A stretch of DNA of 64,000 nucleotides from Streptomyces scopuliridis RB72. Its GTDB lineage: Bacteria > Actinomycetota > Actinomycetes > Streptomycetales > Streptomycetaceae. A program made the position numbers and the translations under genes. Of this stretch, positions 7,814-15,544 are shown one piece after another (positions within the stretch are counted from its first letter, which is position 1; each line of letters starts with the position of its first letter). The notes under the pieces were generated by a model. That model was not told the DNA's origin and made no database searches. It was given only the letters and a program-made list of their open reading frames with translations. Where the stretch lies: contig NZ_JOEI01000023.1 of NCBI RefSeq assembly GCF_000718095.1, positions 1-64,000 of the forward strand, written 5' to 3'.

Positions 7814-8506
7814 TCAGCGAGCCGACGGGACCTCGATACGGCGACCGGTTATCCGGCCGGGCACGATGGAGAGCCACAGGCGACGGTCGCCGCCTGCCCA
7901 GGGGGCGGTGTACGCCTGCTGGTCCAGACCTCGGGAAGCCGCGTCTCCGGTGACGGCGCGTGTGGTGCCGATGACGTTGACGCTCCATCCCTCGCTCATC
8001 GCGTCGTCGATGTGGTCGACTTCGAAGGCCACTTCCCGGTCCGCGGCCGTGGCCGCGGCACTTCCGGGGGTGGTTCTGTACGCGACCGCGCCGTTGACGA
8101 CCACGTAGTTGACGGGCACGACGGCGGGTCCGCTCCTGGTGGATACCGCCACCCGGCCGACACCGTGCGTCGACAGCAGCTCAAGGCACTCTTCCCTGCC
8201 GAGGACCACGAGTTCGGGCCGGCGGCCCGCCTGGCCGATGCCCGGGGGGAGATCGACTCCCTCCCCTTTCAGGTCCGCCACCGTCGTCTCCAGCGCGTCG
8301 GCCAGTCTCAGCAGGAGACCGATGCCCGGAGTAGCGTTCTGCTCCTCGACATAAGCGATGTAACTGGGCGCCGAAGCCGCCCGCGCCGCGACGTCCGCAC
8401 GGCTCAGCCCGAGCTGCTCCCGTCGTGCGCTGATACGTCGGCCCAGGTCCCCTTGGGGCGTCCGGGGGGTCCGGTGGGGCGAGTGATCCCTCGTGTGATC
8501 CGGCAT
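7814..8506 (-). CDS. HTH-Xre / pyridoxamine 5'-phosphate oxidase-like fusion
   Basis: A 230-residue protein with an N-terminal Xre helix-turn-helix (residues about 15-75: LGRRISARREQLGLSRADVA, SYIAYVEE, LLRLADALETTVADL) fused to a PPOX/flavin-reductase-like split barrel (ECLELLSTHGVGRVAVSTRS, VVPVNYVVVNGAVAYRT, VAFEVDHIDDAMSEGWSVNV). The C-terminal domain usually binds FMN, F420 or haem, so the fusion could be a redox- or flavin-responsive DNA-binding protein. ATG at 8506 was chosen (MPDHTRD); another ATG four codons upstream overlaps the GAGGGAG. It is divergent from the kinase relic at 8786, with a candidate operator (8690-8705) between them, and precedes the alcohol dehydrogenase. Confidence 0.8.
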   Translation of the reverse strand: MPDHTRDHSPHRTPRTPQGDLGRRISARREQLGLSRADVAARAASAPSYIAYVEEQNATPGIGLLLRLADALETTVADLKGEGVDLPPGIGQAGRRPELVVLGREECLELLSTHGVGRVAVSTRSGPAVVPVNYVVVNGAVAYRTTPGSAAATAADREVAFEVDHIDDAMSEGWSVNVIGTTRAVTGDAASRGLDQQAYTAPWAGGDRRLWLSIVPGRITGRRIEVPSAR

Positions 8507-8689
8507 AGCGAACAACATCTCCCTCACGGCAGACGGCACGCCCCCCCGCCTCACCGCCTCCGGCGGCCGTCCGTCACGTCCATGGTGCCCGGCCAGGGCA
8601 GGCACGAGGAGAGCCGGCCGGTCCCGTGGCGGGGGCTGTTCGGCCCAGTGCGCCGCCCTGGAAGGCAGCGGAGCGGGTCACCGGTCCCG

Positions 8690-8705
8690 GGGGCCACCCG
8701 GCCCC
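8690..8705. promoter_or_regulatory. candidate dormancy-regulator operator between divergent genes
   Basis: GGGGCC-ACCC-GGCCCC, perfect 6-bp arms with a 4-nt centre, located 80 nt before the kinase relic (8786) and about 185 nt before the HTH-PPOX start (8506). Same layout as the sites at 3704-3721 and 11402-11421. Confidence 0.4.
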
Positions 8706-8785
8706 TGCACGAGAGAAGCCCGGCCGCTCATTCTGGAGGGTGTCCCGTCACGGCGGTTTCCAGCCATGAACCGGAGGAGTTGGTG

Positions 8786-9196
8786 ATGTCATCGCATTCT
8801 GTGGAATCCCCCGACAGCGGAGCCGGTGCACCGCCTGCCGAGGTGTCCGAGACGCACACGGCGGTGGTGATGTTCATCGGCGATCACGCCTACAAGGTGA
8901 AGAAGCATGTGAACCTCGGGTTCCTTGACTTCGTCCCGGTCGAGGCGAGGCGCGCGGCATGTGAGCGGGAGACCATTCTCAACCGTCGTTTCTCACCCGA
9001 CGTCTACGAGGGCGTCGCGGAGATCAGCTTTCCGTGGGGCGGGGCGCCGGAGCCGATCGTGGTGATGCGCCGACTGCCGGCCGCGCGCCGGCTGGCGTAT
9101 CTGGTGAACCTTGGCGCCCCGGTCGACGACGCGTTGAGACAGGTCGCACGGGTGCTGGCGACGTGCCACGCCAATGCTCTCCACTGGGACGGGTGA
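8786..9196 (+). pseudogene. aminoglycoside-phosphotransferase-like kinase, N-terminal fragment
   Basis: The first 136 residues of the large stress-island kinase family (APH-like domain followed by a P-loop domain, about 500 residues in full). Seen are TAVVMFIGDHAYKVKKHVNL (nucleotide-binding lysines), GFLDFVPVEARRAACERE, LNRRFSPDVYEGVAEI, IVVMRRLPAARRLAYLV and the end ALRQVARVLATCHANA. The catalytic HGD loop and the entire ATPase half are absent. The frame stops where the sequence joins the tail of a universal stress protein gene (9187-9252), so a deletion fused two neighbours. The start at 8786 has CCGGAGGAGTTGGTG before ATG. Confidence 0.7.
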
Positions 9197-9252
9197 CCCA
9201 CGCCGTCCTGCACCACACACCCTGCCCGCTGGCTGTGGTTCCCCGCAGCTGA
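9187..9252 (+). pseudogene. universal stress protein, C-terminal tail only
   Basis: GRVTHAVLHHTPCPLAVVPR plus one residue and a stop codon, the exact C-terminal signature of UspA proteins (compare GRVSHAVLHHSGCPVAVVPE at the end of the gene at 9437). It has no start and overlaps the 3' end of the kinase fragment in another frame. It marks the right side of a deletion junction near 9180-9190. The following 9253-9436 shows no recognisable gene. Confidence 0.65.
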
Positions 9253-9436
9253 CCATGAGCCGCACGTGCTCAGCTCCACGCATGGCGTCAACGCGCGCCA
9301 AAACGCGGCACACAGGCCGGACGATCCCGTACGCCGTACGCCGCCGATCCGAGAGGCATGGCCGAGTCGGCCCTTGCCCGTCCGAGTTCGGCACATAGAT
9401 CACGACGTCACAGTGGAGCATCAGCAGGAGGACCGA

Positions 9437-10312
9437 CTACGCGAATTCCGGAACAACCGCGACCGGACAGCCGGAGTGGTGCAGCACCGCGTGACTGACC
9501 CGGCCAAGCTGCAGCCCGAAGGCCGCCTTCCTCCGCTGCGCACCGACGACCAGCAGATCAGCGCCGGACGTCTCTTCGAGCAGCGCCTGGTGCGCTGTGC
9601 CCTGTACGAGCCTTCGCTGGACAGCCACGTCCGGGTAATCGTCATCGACGACACCCAGCACCCGGTCGACGCACTCGTCGGCCTCCTGCTGGTACGCCCT
9701 TGCCTGCTCCCCGCCGATCAGCGGATAGGGCATGTTCTCGTAGGGCGGGCACCGCCAGGCGCGTACGGCGACCAGTTCGCAGCCCCGGGAACTCGCCTCG
9801 CGGAAGGCGAACCGGGCCGCGATCGTGCTTCCGGTGGTGTCACCGACACCGAGGACGACGCGGCCGTACATGGCGCGGCGGTTCGGTTCTCCTCCGCGGG
9901 CCACGACAACCGGGCAGCGTGCTCGTCCGGCGACGGCCAGGCTGACAGATCCCAGGAGCATTTCCGCGATCGGGCCGTGCCCGCGCGGGCCGAGCACCAG
10001 CAGGGCCGAGTGGTTCCCCTCGCGCAGGAGCGCGTCCACCGGGGCCTCGGGCTCCACTTCGCCGGAGACCTTCACGTCCGGGGCGAGCCTGCGCACGCGT
10101 TCTTCCGTCGTGGCGACGAGGTTCTCGGCGAAGACCTGCTCGGAAGGGCGGCCCTTGGCGAATCTCGGCACTGTGCCCTCGTAGTGCTCCCACAGCGAGG
10201 CGTACAGGATCTTCAGTGTCTGCCCGGTGCGCTCGGCCTCTGCCGCGGCCCAGTCAACCGCCTGGAGGCTGCCTTCGGATCCGTCCACCCCGACGACCAC
10301 GGGAAGTTCCAT
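9437..10312 (-). CDS. universal stress protein, two UspA domains
   Basis: A 291-residue tandem UspA protein. Domain 1: VVVGVDGSEGSLQAVDWAAA, then ALLVLGPRGHGPIAEMLLGS and VSLAVAGRARCPVVVARG, which fits the ATP-binding G-x2-G-x9-G-S/T pattern. Domain 2: VVLGVGDTTGSTIAARFAFR, DLLVVGAQRRKAAFGLQLGR, VSHAVLHHSGCPVAVVPEFA. ATG at 10312 is preferred; a GTG three codons earlier is too close to its AAGG. It lies 40 bp after the nitroreductase on the same strand, so the two are probably one operon under the site at 11402-11421. Confidence 0.88.
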   Translation of the reverse strand: MELPVVVGVDGSEGSLQAVDWAAAEAERTGQTLKILYASLWEHYEGTVPRFAKGRPSEQVFAENLVATTEERVRRLAPDVKVSGEVEPEAPVDALLREGNHSALLVLGPRGHGPIAEMLLGSVSLAVAGRARCPVVVARGGEPNRRAMYGRVVLGVGDTTGSTIAARFAFREASSRGCELVAVRAWRCPPYENMPYPLIGGEQARAYQQEADECVDRVLGVVDDDYPDVAVQRRLVQGTAHQALLEETSGADLLVVGAQRRKAAFGLQLGRVSHAVLHHSGCPVAVVPEFA

Positions 10313-10352
10313 GGCTTCCACCGCCTTCTTTCTTGCGGGTATGGCGATTCGA

Positions 10353-11342
10353 TCAGTCCTCGACCGTCAGCACGTCTTCGACGGGACGCCGCGGCGTCCG
10401 GGCTCCGGTCGGCCCGTAGCCCAGCCGGATCACCATCTGGACATGTCCGGTGCCCGAGACCGGATCCCGCAGCACCCAGCGGAGTTCAGGCCATTCGAGG
10501 GGCTGAGTGGCGAACGAGCTGCTCAGCCGGTGGAGTGTGGCGGTCAGGAGGACCCGTTCCATGGCCTGTCCCGCGCGCAGCCAGTCACCCGGTTCGTCGG
10601 TCTCGGTGCTCACCACCGCTAGTTGGGGCGTTTCCTCGAAGTCCGCCCAGGCACGGTTCTTCACCGGAGCGCTCCCGGCGAAGTCGCGTGCGGGCGCCGC
10701 TCCGCCCCTCTTGATCGGCCCGAAGGCATAGTCCGGGATTCCGTCCGCCGACGCCGCGGTCGTGGCGTTCCGGGTCCAGCGGGCGGTCTCCGCCTCCCGG
10801 TCCGCGTCCATGTGGTCGTACCCCTCGGCATCGCGGATCACGTCGAGCACCGTCAGGAGATGAGCACCGGTCGGGAAGGTGAGGAACGCGTCTTCACTGT
10901 GTGCCGCTTCTCCGAGCGCGCACCGGACCTCGTCCGGGATCAGGCGGCTTGTGAAGGGGTACCGGCTCGTATGGCGGTCGTGGATGGCCGGATACAGCAC
11001 GGCAAGCCCGTCAGTCGGTCTCCCGGAGGGTTCCTCGACGTGGACCGTCGCCACGAGCTCCGGGCTCGCGGCGACGGGCAGCAGGGCAGTGACCGCCGGC
11101 AGGCCGGCATGGGCCGCCGCGACTCGCAGATTCAGCAGAGCCGCACCGCAGCCGATGTGCAGACCGCGTGTGCTGGGGTCGGCGTGTGGAAGAGCCCGCG
11201 CCCGATCCGCGTAGAGGCCGAAGGTGCGGGTGCCCCGGGTGTAGTGGAAACGCCAGGGCTGCGCGTTGTGCATCGACGGCGCGGCGGTGGCATCGCGGAC
11301 AAGTCCGGCCACGATCACGTCGTCCAGTGTGCGTGCGGACAC
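10353..11342 (-). CDS. Acg-type nitroreductase-family protein
   Basis: A 329-residue member of the nitroreductase-like Acg family (Mycobacterium Rv2032 relatives), which fold like FMN nitroreductases but often act as flavin-storing proteins in dormancy. Typical blocks are AATAAPSMHNAQPWRFH-type (here VRDATAAPSMHNAQPWRFHY), GLHIGCGAALLNLRVAAA, DRHTSRYPFTSRLIPDEV, and the C-terminal GHVQMVIRLGYG. The start is GTG at 11342 with GGGAGG five bases before it. In M. tuberculosis the acg gene is in the DosR regulon; here a DosR-like palindrome sits 60-80 nt upstream. Catalytic activity cannot be judged from sequence. Confidence 0.85.
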   Translation of the reverse strand: MSARTLDDVIVAGLVRDATAAPSMHNAQPWRFHYTRGTRTFGLYADRARALPHADPSTRGLHIGCGAALLNLRVAAAHAGLPAVTALLPVAASPELVATVHVEEPSGRPTDGLAVLYPAIHDRHTSRYPFTSRLIPDEVRCALGEAAHSEDAFLTFPTGAHLLTVLDVIRDAEGYDHMDADREAETARWTRNATTAASADGIPDYAFGPIKRGGAAPARDFAGSAPVKNRAWADFEETPQLAVVSTETDEPGDWLRAGQAMERVLLTATLHRLSSSFATQPLEWPELRWVLRDPVSGTGHVQMVIRLGYGPTGARTPRRPVEDVLTVED

Positions 11343-11401
11343 CAGAGCCTCCCGTCATTTCGTGTGTCGTCTCCAGCCTCGTGAGAGGTGACGGCCCAGG
11401 G

Positions 11402-11421
11402 CAGGGGCCGGTAGGGCCCTG
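11402..11421. promoter_or_regulatory. candidate dormancy-regulator operator upstream of acg
   Basis: CAGGGGCC-GGTA-GGGCCCTG, 8-bp arms with 7 of 8 pairs and a 4-nt centre. It lies between the leftward nitroreductase (start 11342) and the rightward CBS relic (from 11499), a suitable place to have served both. Confidence 0.45.
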
Positions 11422-11498
11422 TGACAGACCGGTCGGCCCTTTTCCGGCCGGCCGTGCGCCGTCCTCCCGTGCCCCGAAAGGGCCGGACGGCTCATGCC

Positions 11499-11860
11499 TC
11501 GCGGATCTGCTCCGCAAGGCGGCCAGCCGCTCCGACCTGTCCGGCAGGACGCCGCCGCCGGATCTCACGTCGTGGGAGCGTGCCAGAGCCGAGGGAAGTA
11601 CGGCGGCGGAGGTCATGTCCGTCCCAGTGGTGTGCGCGCATCCGCGATGGACCGTTGTGGAGGCCGCCCGCCTCATGGCGGCCCGGAACGTCAAGCGGCT
11701 GCCGGTGGTCATGAGACGGACACAGTGCTGGGCATCGTCAGCCGCGCCGACCTGCTACGCGTCTTCCTCAGGCAGGACCGGGCCATTGGGGACGAGATCA
11801 CGCACGACGTGCTGATGGCCACTCTGAACCTGGCGCCGTCGGCCTGGACGGGACCCCCGG
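11499..11860 (+). pseudogene. CBS-BON protein relic
   Basis: Starts inside CBS1 (ADLLRKAASRSDLSGRTPPP, DLTSWERARAEG), keeps CBS2 (EVMSVPVVCAHPRWTVVEAA, RNVKRLPVV), then shifts frame at about 11712 and continues ETDTVLGIVSRADLLRVFLR, QDRAIGDEITHDVL. Compared with the intact gene at 5973-6665 (RLPVVDETDT), one base is missing at the shift. The BON domain is lost and there is no start codon for the N-terminal part. Clearly a dead paralogue of the 5973-6665 gene. Confidence 0.75.
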
Positions 11861-11900
11861 GTCACGGTCGGCCGCGCTATGGGCGTCGGACGAGGCAGCG

Positions 11901-12024
11901 GAGGCGTCCGAGATGCTGGTCCTCGGGCCACGGGACATGTCTCCCATGGCCCGCTACTTCCTCGGGGACACAGGCTGCGAGTCCTGCGTCAGGCCGACGC
12001 TCCGACGTGGTCCCGCACGCTTGA
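11901..12024 (+). pseudogene. universal stress protein fragment
   Basis: EASEMLVLGPRDMSPMARYF and LGDTG match the end of UspA domain 1 in the protein at 5113-5976 (ESETLVLGSRDMAPLASLFL). It then falls out of frame (RVLRQADAPTW in another frame) and stops. It follows the CBS relic in the same order and orientation as the intact CBS-USP pair, so the two relics are one broken duplicate operon. The interval 12025-12142 holds nothing recognisable. Confidence 0.6.
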
Positions 12025-12142
12025 GCCCAGCTCGCGGCCAACTGCCCGCAGATGGCCGCGAGCTGGGCCGGTGGTAGCCGGCGGTACACGCGTCCGACAC
12101 CTCCTGCGCCGGGATCGGCAGCCGGATAGCTATGCGCCTTGA

Positions 12143-12184
12143 AGGGCGCCTGACGGACAACTGCCCTGGTCAGGCGCCCTTTTT
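12143..12184 (+). terminator. rho-independent terminator
   Basis: A 12-bp perfect stem (AGGGCGCCTGAC / GTCAGGCGCCCT) around a 14-nt loop, followed by TTTT on the plus strand. It separates the rightward pseudogenes from the leftward aldehyde dehydrogenase ending at 12191 and could act in both directions, though the T-run favours rightward transcription. Confidence 0.75.
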
Positions 12185-12190
12185 CGGTGT

Positions 12191-13714
12191 CTAGAAGAAG
12201 CCGAGCTTCTTCGGCGAGTACGACACCAGAAGGTTTTTCGTCTGCTGATAGTGGTCCAGCATCATCCGGTGGTTTTCCCGGCCGATCCCCGACTGCTTGT
12301 AGCCGCCGAACGCGGCATGCGCCGGGTAGGCGTGGTAGCAGTTCGTCCAGACCCTGCCCGCCTGGATCGAACGGCCCGCCCGGTAGGCGGTGTTCATGTC
12401 CCGCGTCCAGACGCCCGCGCCGAGTCCGTACAGCGTGTCGTTCGCGGTTTTGATCGCGTCGTCGAAGTCGCTGAACGACGTCACCGCGAGGACCGGGCCG
12501 AAGATCTCCTCCTGGAAGATCCGCATGCGGTTGTGGCCCTCGAAGATCGTGGGCTGGACGTAGTAGCCGCCGGCCAGTTCGCCGTCGTAGTCGATCCGCT
12601 GACCGCCCGTCAGGACCTTGGCGCCCTCCTGGCGGCCGATGTCCAGATACAAGAGGATCTTCTCCAGCTGGTCGTTGGACGCCTGCGCGCCGACCATCGT
12701 GTCGGTGTCCAGCGGGTGGCCCGGCACGATCGCCTCCGTGCGGGCCACGCCCGCCTCCAGGAACTCGCTGTAGTGGCCGTCCTGGATCAGCGCGCGTGAC
12801 GGACAGGTGCACACCTCGCCCTGGTTGAGGGCGAACATCGTGAAGCCTTCGAGCGCCTTGTCACGGAAGTCGTCATCGGCGGCCCAGACGTCGTCGAAGA
12901 AGAGGTTCGGGCTCTTGCCGCCCAGTTCCAGGGTGACGGGCTTGATGTTCTCGGAGGCGTACTGCATGATCAGCCGCCCCGTCGTGGTCTCGCCGGTGAA
13001 CGCGACCTTCGCCACGCGCGGGCTGGAGGCCAGTGGCTTGCCCGCCTCGACGCCGAAGCCGTTGACGATATTGACGACGCCCGGCGGCAGCAGATCGGCG
13101 ATCAGACTCATCCAGAGATGGATGGAGGCCGGGGTCTGCTCTGCGGGCTTCAGCACGACGGCGTTTCCGGCGGCCAGCGCGGGCGCCAGCTTCCAGGTCG
13201 CCATCAGGATGGGGAAGTTCCACGGGATGATCTGGGCCACGACCCCGAGCGGCTCATGGAAGTGGTACGCGACGGTGTCGTCGTCCAGCTCGCTGAGCGT
13301 GCCCTCCTGGGCGCGTAGCGCCCCCGCGAAGTAGCGGAAGTGGTCGATGGCGAGCGGGATGTCGGCCGCGAGGGTCTCCCGGACCGGCTTGCCGTTCTCC
13401 CAGCTCTCCGCGACCGCCAGCTCCTCCAGATGCTCCTCCATCCGGTGGGCGATCCGGTTGAGGATATTGGCGCGGTCCGACGCGGACGTCTTCGCCCAGC
13501 CGGGGGCCGCGCCGTGCGCCGCGTCCAGGGCGCGTTCGACATCGTCGGCCGTGCCGCGGGCGATCTCGGTGAAGGGGCGGCCATTGACCGGGCTGGGGTT
13601 CTCGAAGTACTGGCCGCGGGCCGGCGGTACGTACTCCCCGCCGATCCAGTGGTCGTAGCGGGACTTGTACGAGACGATCGCGCCCTCGCTGCCGGGCGCT
13701 GCGTAACGGGTCAT
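12191..13714 (-). CDS. aldehyde dehydrogenase (ExaC/acetaldehyde type)
   Basis: A 507-residue NAD-dependent aldehyde dehydrogenase oxidising an aldehyde to the acid. Seen are the NAD-site [20 protein letters not shown] with LKPAEQTP, the general base in [13 protein letters not shown], and the nucleophile in [15 protein letters not shown] (the CTCPSR form is typical of ExaC/AldA acetaldehyde and chloroacetaldehyde dehydrogenases). The C-terminus ends [10 protein letters not shown], also characteristic. ExaC enzymes partner alcohol oxidation, and genes of this type in Streptomyces are often next to a GAF-domain activator such as the one at 18484-19737. The product is full length. Confidence 0.88.
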   Translation of the reverse strand: MTRYAAPGSEGAIVSYKSRYDHWIGGEYVPPARGQYFENPSPVNGRPFTEIARGTADDVERALDAAHGAAPGWAKTSASDRANILNRIAHRMEEHLEELAVAESWENGKPVRETLAADIPLAIDHFRYFAGALRAQEGTLSELDDDTVAYHFHEPLGVVAQIIPWNFPILMATWKLAPALAAGNAVVLKPAEQTPASIHLWMSLIADLLPPGVVNIVNGFGVEAGKPLASSPRVAKVAFTGETTTGRLIMQYASENIKPVTLELGGKSPNLFFDDVWAADDDFRDKALEGFTMFALNQGEVCTCPSRALIQDGHYSEFLEAGVARTEAIVPGHPLDTDTMVGAQASNDQLEKILLYLDIGRQEGAKVLTGGQRIDYDGELAGGYYVQPTIFEGHNRMRIFQEEIFGPVLAVTSFSDFDDAIKTANDTLYGLGAGVWTRDMNTAYRAGRSIQAGRVWTNCYHAYPAHAAFGGYKQSGIGRENHRMMLDHYQQTKNLLVSYSPKKLGFF

Positions 13715-13821
13715 CTCTGTGGCCTCCCGGATTCCGCGCCGCCCGCCGTTGGACGGCGCCCATGCCCGACCTTAGGGAGCGGGACGTTGCGACGACGTTG
13801 CACCGTCGACGTGCTCATCCA

Positions 13822-13911
13822 TTCGGTGCAGCGAATCCCGTCGGTCCAGCGGACCCCGTTGGTGCAGCGGAATTCTTGGGTGCAGCGAATCCCGTCGGTC
13901 CGGCGCATCCC
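13822..13911. repeat. five 18-bp tandem repeats
   Basis: Five units of exactly 18 bp, starting at 13822, 13840, 13858, 13876 and 13894, with consensus GTCGGTSCAGCGRATCCC (unit 3 ends GAATTC). They sit between the choline oxidase stop (13915) and the aldehyde dehydrogenase start (13714). No spacers, so not CRISPR. Read on the minus strand they would encode a hexapeptide repeat, but nothing supports translation. Confidence 0.75.
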
Positions 13912-13914
13912 GTC

Positions 13915-15483
13915 TCACTCCGCGTCCGCCTTGATCATGTCCGCGCACTTCTCGCCGATCACCATCGTGGTGATACAGGGATTGACCGTGGGCAGGAACG
14001 GCATCATGGACGCGTCGGCCACCCGCAGTCCGGTGACGCCCTTGACCCGCAGTCGCGGATCGAGCGGCGCGTCGACCTCACTCGGCGTCCCCATCCGTAC
14101 CGTCCCCGCCGGGTGGTACACGGTGTTGTGGGTCTCGCGGATGTACGAGAACAACTCCTCGTCGGAGCGCGCCGCCGGTCCCGGCGCCAGCTCGGTCCCG
14201 GTCCACTCCGCCATCGGCGCCTGCGCGGTGATCTCCCGGGCCAGCCGCAGCCCGTAGGTCATCACCCGGATGTCGTGCGGGTGCGTGAAGTAGCGCGGAT
14301 CCACCGCGGGCTTGTCCCGGAAGTCACGGGTACGCAGCCGGACCGTACCCATGGACCGGGCCCTGGTGACATTCGGGGTGAGACAGAAGGCGTTGTCGGT
14401 GGTCGGATAGCCGCGCCGGTAGGTGTTCAGATCGAATGGCACCGAGCCGTAGTGGAACATCAAGTCCGGGCGGTCCAGGCCGGGTTCGGTGTCGGCGAAG
14501 ATGCCGATCTCCCACCACTGGGTGGACGAGGTGACCATCGGCTGCTTCGCCTGCCACATGATCACGCCCTCGGGATGGTCCTGGAGACGCGAGCCGACCC
14601 CGGGGGAGTCCACCCGTACATCCACCCCGACGTCCCGCAGCCACCCGGCGGGACCGATCCCCGACAGCATCAGCAGCTTCGGCGAGTCGATGGCACCGCA
14701 GCTGACGATCACCTCACGCCGGGCCGCCACCGCGCCGCTGTGAATCGTGTCGGGTTCCAGATACTCCACCCCCGTACAGCGCCGCGCCTCGTCGAACAGC
14801 AGCCGCTTGGCCTGGAGACCGGTGCGGACCTCCAGATTCGGCCGCCTTCCCATGACGGGATGCAGATACGCCACCGAGGCGGAGGAACGGATACCGTCCT
14901 CACGCGCGTTGATCTGGAACCAGTGCGCCCCGCGTACCACCGTGGAGCCGGTGTTGAACGGCGTGACGGGGATACCGGTGGCGGCGCACGCCTCCAGCAG
15001 CGCCCGGCCGCACGGATCGTTCGGCGGTACGGTACGGATCGTCACCGGTCCTGAGCGGCCGTGGTGGTCGCCGGGCGCGTCATTGGTCTCCAGCCGCCGG
15101 TAGAGCGGGAAGCACTCCGCCGCGCTCCACCCCGTACAGCCCAGCGCGGCCCACTCGTCCAGGTCCTCGGCCGGCGCCCAGAAGGCGATACAGGAGTTGT
15201 GCGACGAGCAGCCGCCCAGCACCTTGGCGCGGGCCTGCCGCATAAAGCTGTTGCCGTTCTCCTGCGCCTCGATGGGGTAGTCCCAGTCGTAGCCGGACTC
15301 CAGCAGCGCCATCCACCGGTCGAGAACGAGGACACTCTCGTCGCCGACGTCCGAGGGACCGGCCTCCACCACGCAGACGGTGACCTCCGGATCCTCGGTC
15401 AGCCGTGCGGCGACGACGGCGCCGGCGGTTCCACCACCGACCACCACATAGTCGAACTCACGCACAGAGTGTTCCGCGGACAT
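13915..15483 (-). CDS. codA: choline oxidase / GMC oxidoreductase
   Basis: A 522-residue GMC flavoprotein. The FAD motif is FDYVVVGGGTAGAVVAARL at the N-terminus. GGCSSHNSCIAFWAP contains the His that carries covalent FAD in Arthrobacter choline oxidase, and VYHPAGTVRMG plus NPCITTMVIGEKCADMI carry the catalytic His and Asn. These features separate it from membrane BetA choline dehydrogenases. It would oxidise choline via betaine aldehyde towards glycine betaine with O2 as acceptor, forming H2O2. The betaine aldehyde dehydrogenase and a permease relic follow upstream on the same strand, giving an osmoprotectant module. Substrate is inferred from the motifs. Confidence 0.85.
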   Translation of the reverse strand: MSAEHSVREFDYVVVGGGTAGAVVAARLTEDPEVTVCVVEAGPSDVGDESVLVLDRWMALLESGYDWDYPIEAQENGNSFMRQARAKVLGGCSSHNSCIAFWAPAEDLDEWAALGCTGWSAAECFPLYRRLETNDAPGDHHGRSGPVTIRTVPPNDPCGRALLEACAATGIPVTPFNTGSTVVRGAHWFQINAREDGIRSSASVAYLHPVMGRRPNLEVRTGLQAKRLLFDEARRCTGVEYLEPDTIHSGAVAARREVIVSCGAIDSPKLLMLSGIGPAGWLRDVGVDVRVDSPGVGSRLQDHPEGVIMWQAKQPMVTSSTQWWEIGIFADTEPGLDRPDLMFHYGSVPFDLNTYRRGYPTTDNAFCLTPNVTRARSMGTVRLRTRDFRDKPAVDPRYFTHPHDIRVMTYGLRLAREITAQAPMAEWTGTELAPGPAARSDEELFSYIRETHNTVYHPAGTVRMGTPSEVDAPLDPRLRVKGVTGLRVADASMMPFLPTVNPCITTMVIGEKCADMIKADAE

Positions 15484-15544
15484 CGCTGCTCCAGGTCCAG
15501 GTCGGAGGTGTTCAGGATCGGAGGTGTTCAGGGGGTGGAGGTGT

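Noticed and set aside
5997..8108. Long open frame (about 700 codons) on the plus strand
   Set aside because: It runs antisense to the CBS-BON, alcohol dehydrogenase and HTH-PPOX genes, has no recognisable domain, and is explained by GC bias in the codons of the real genes.
13822..13911. CRISPR-like array
   Set aside because: The 18-bp units are directly adjacent with no spacers and no cas genes are nearby.
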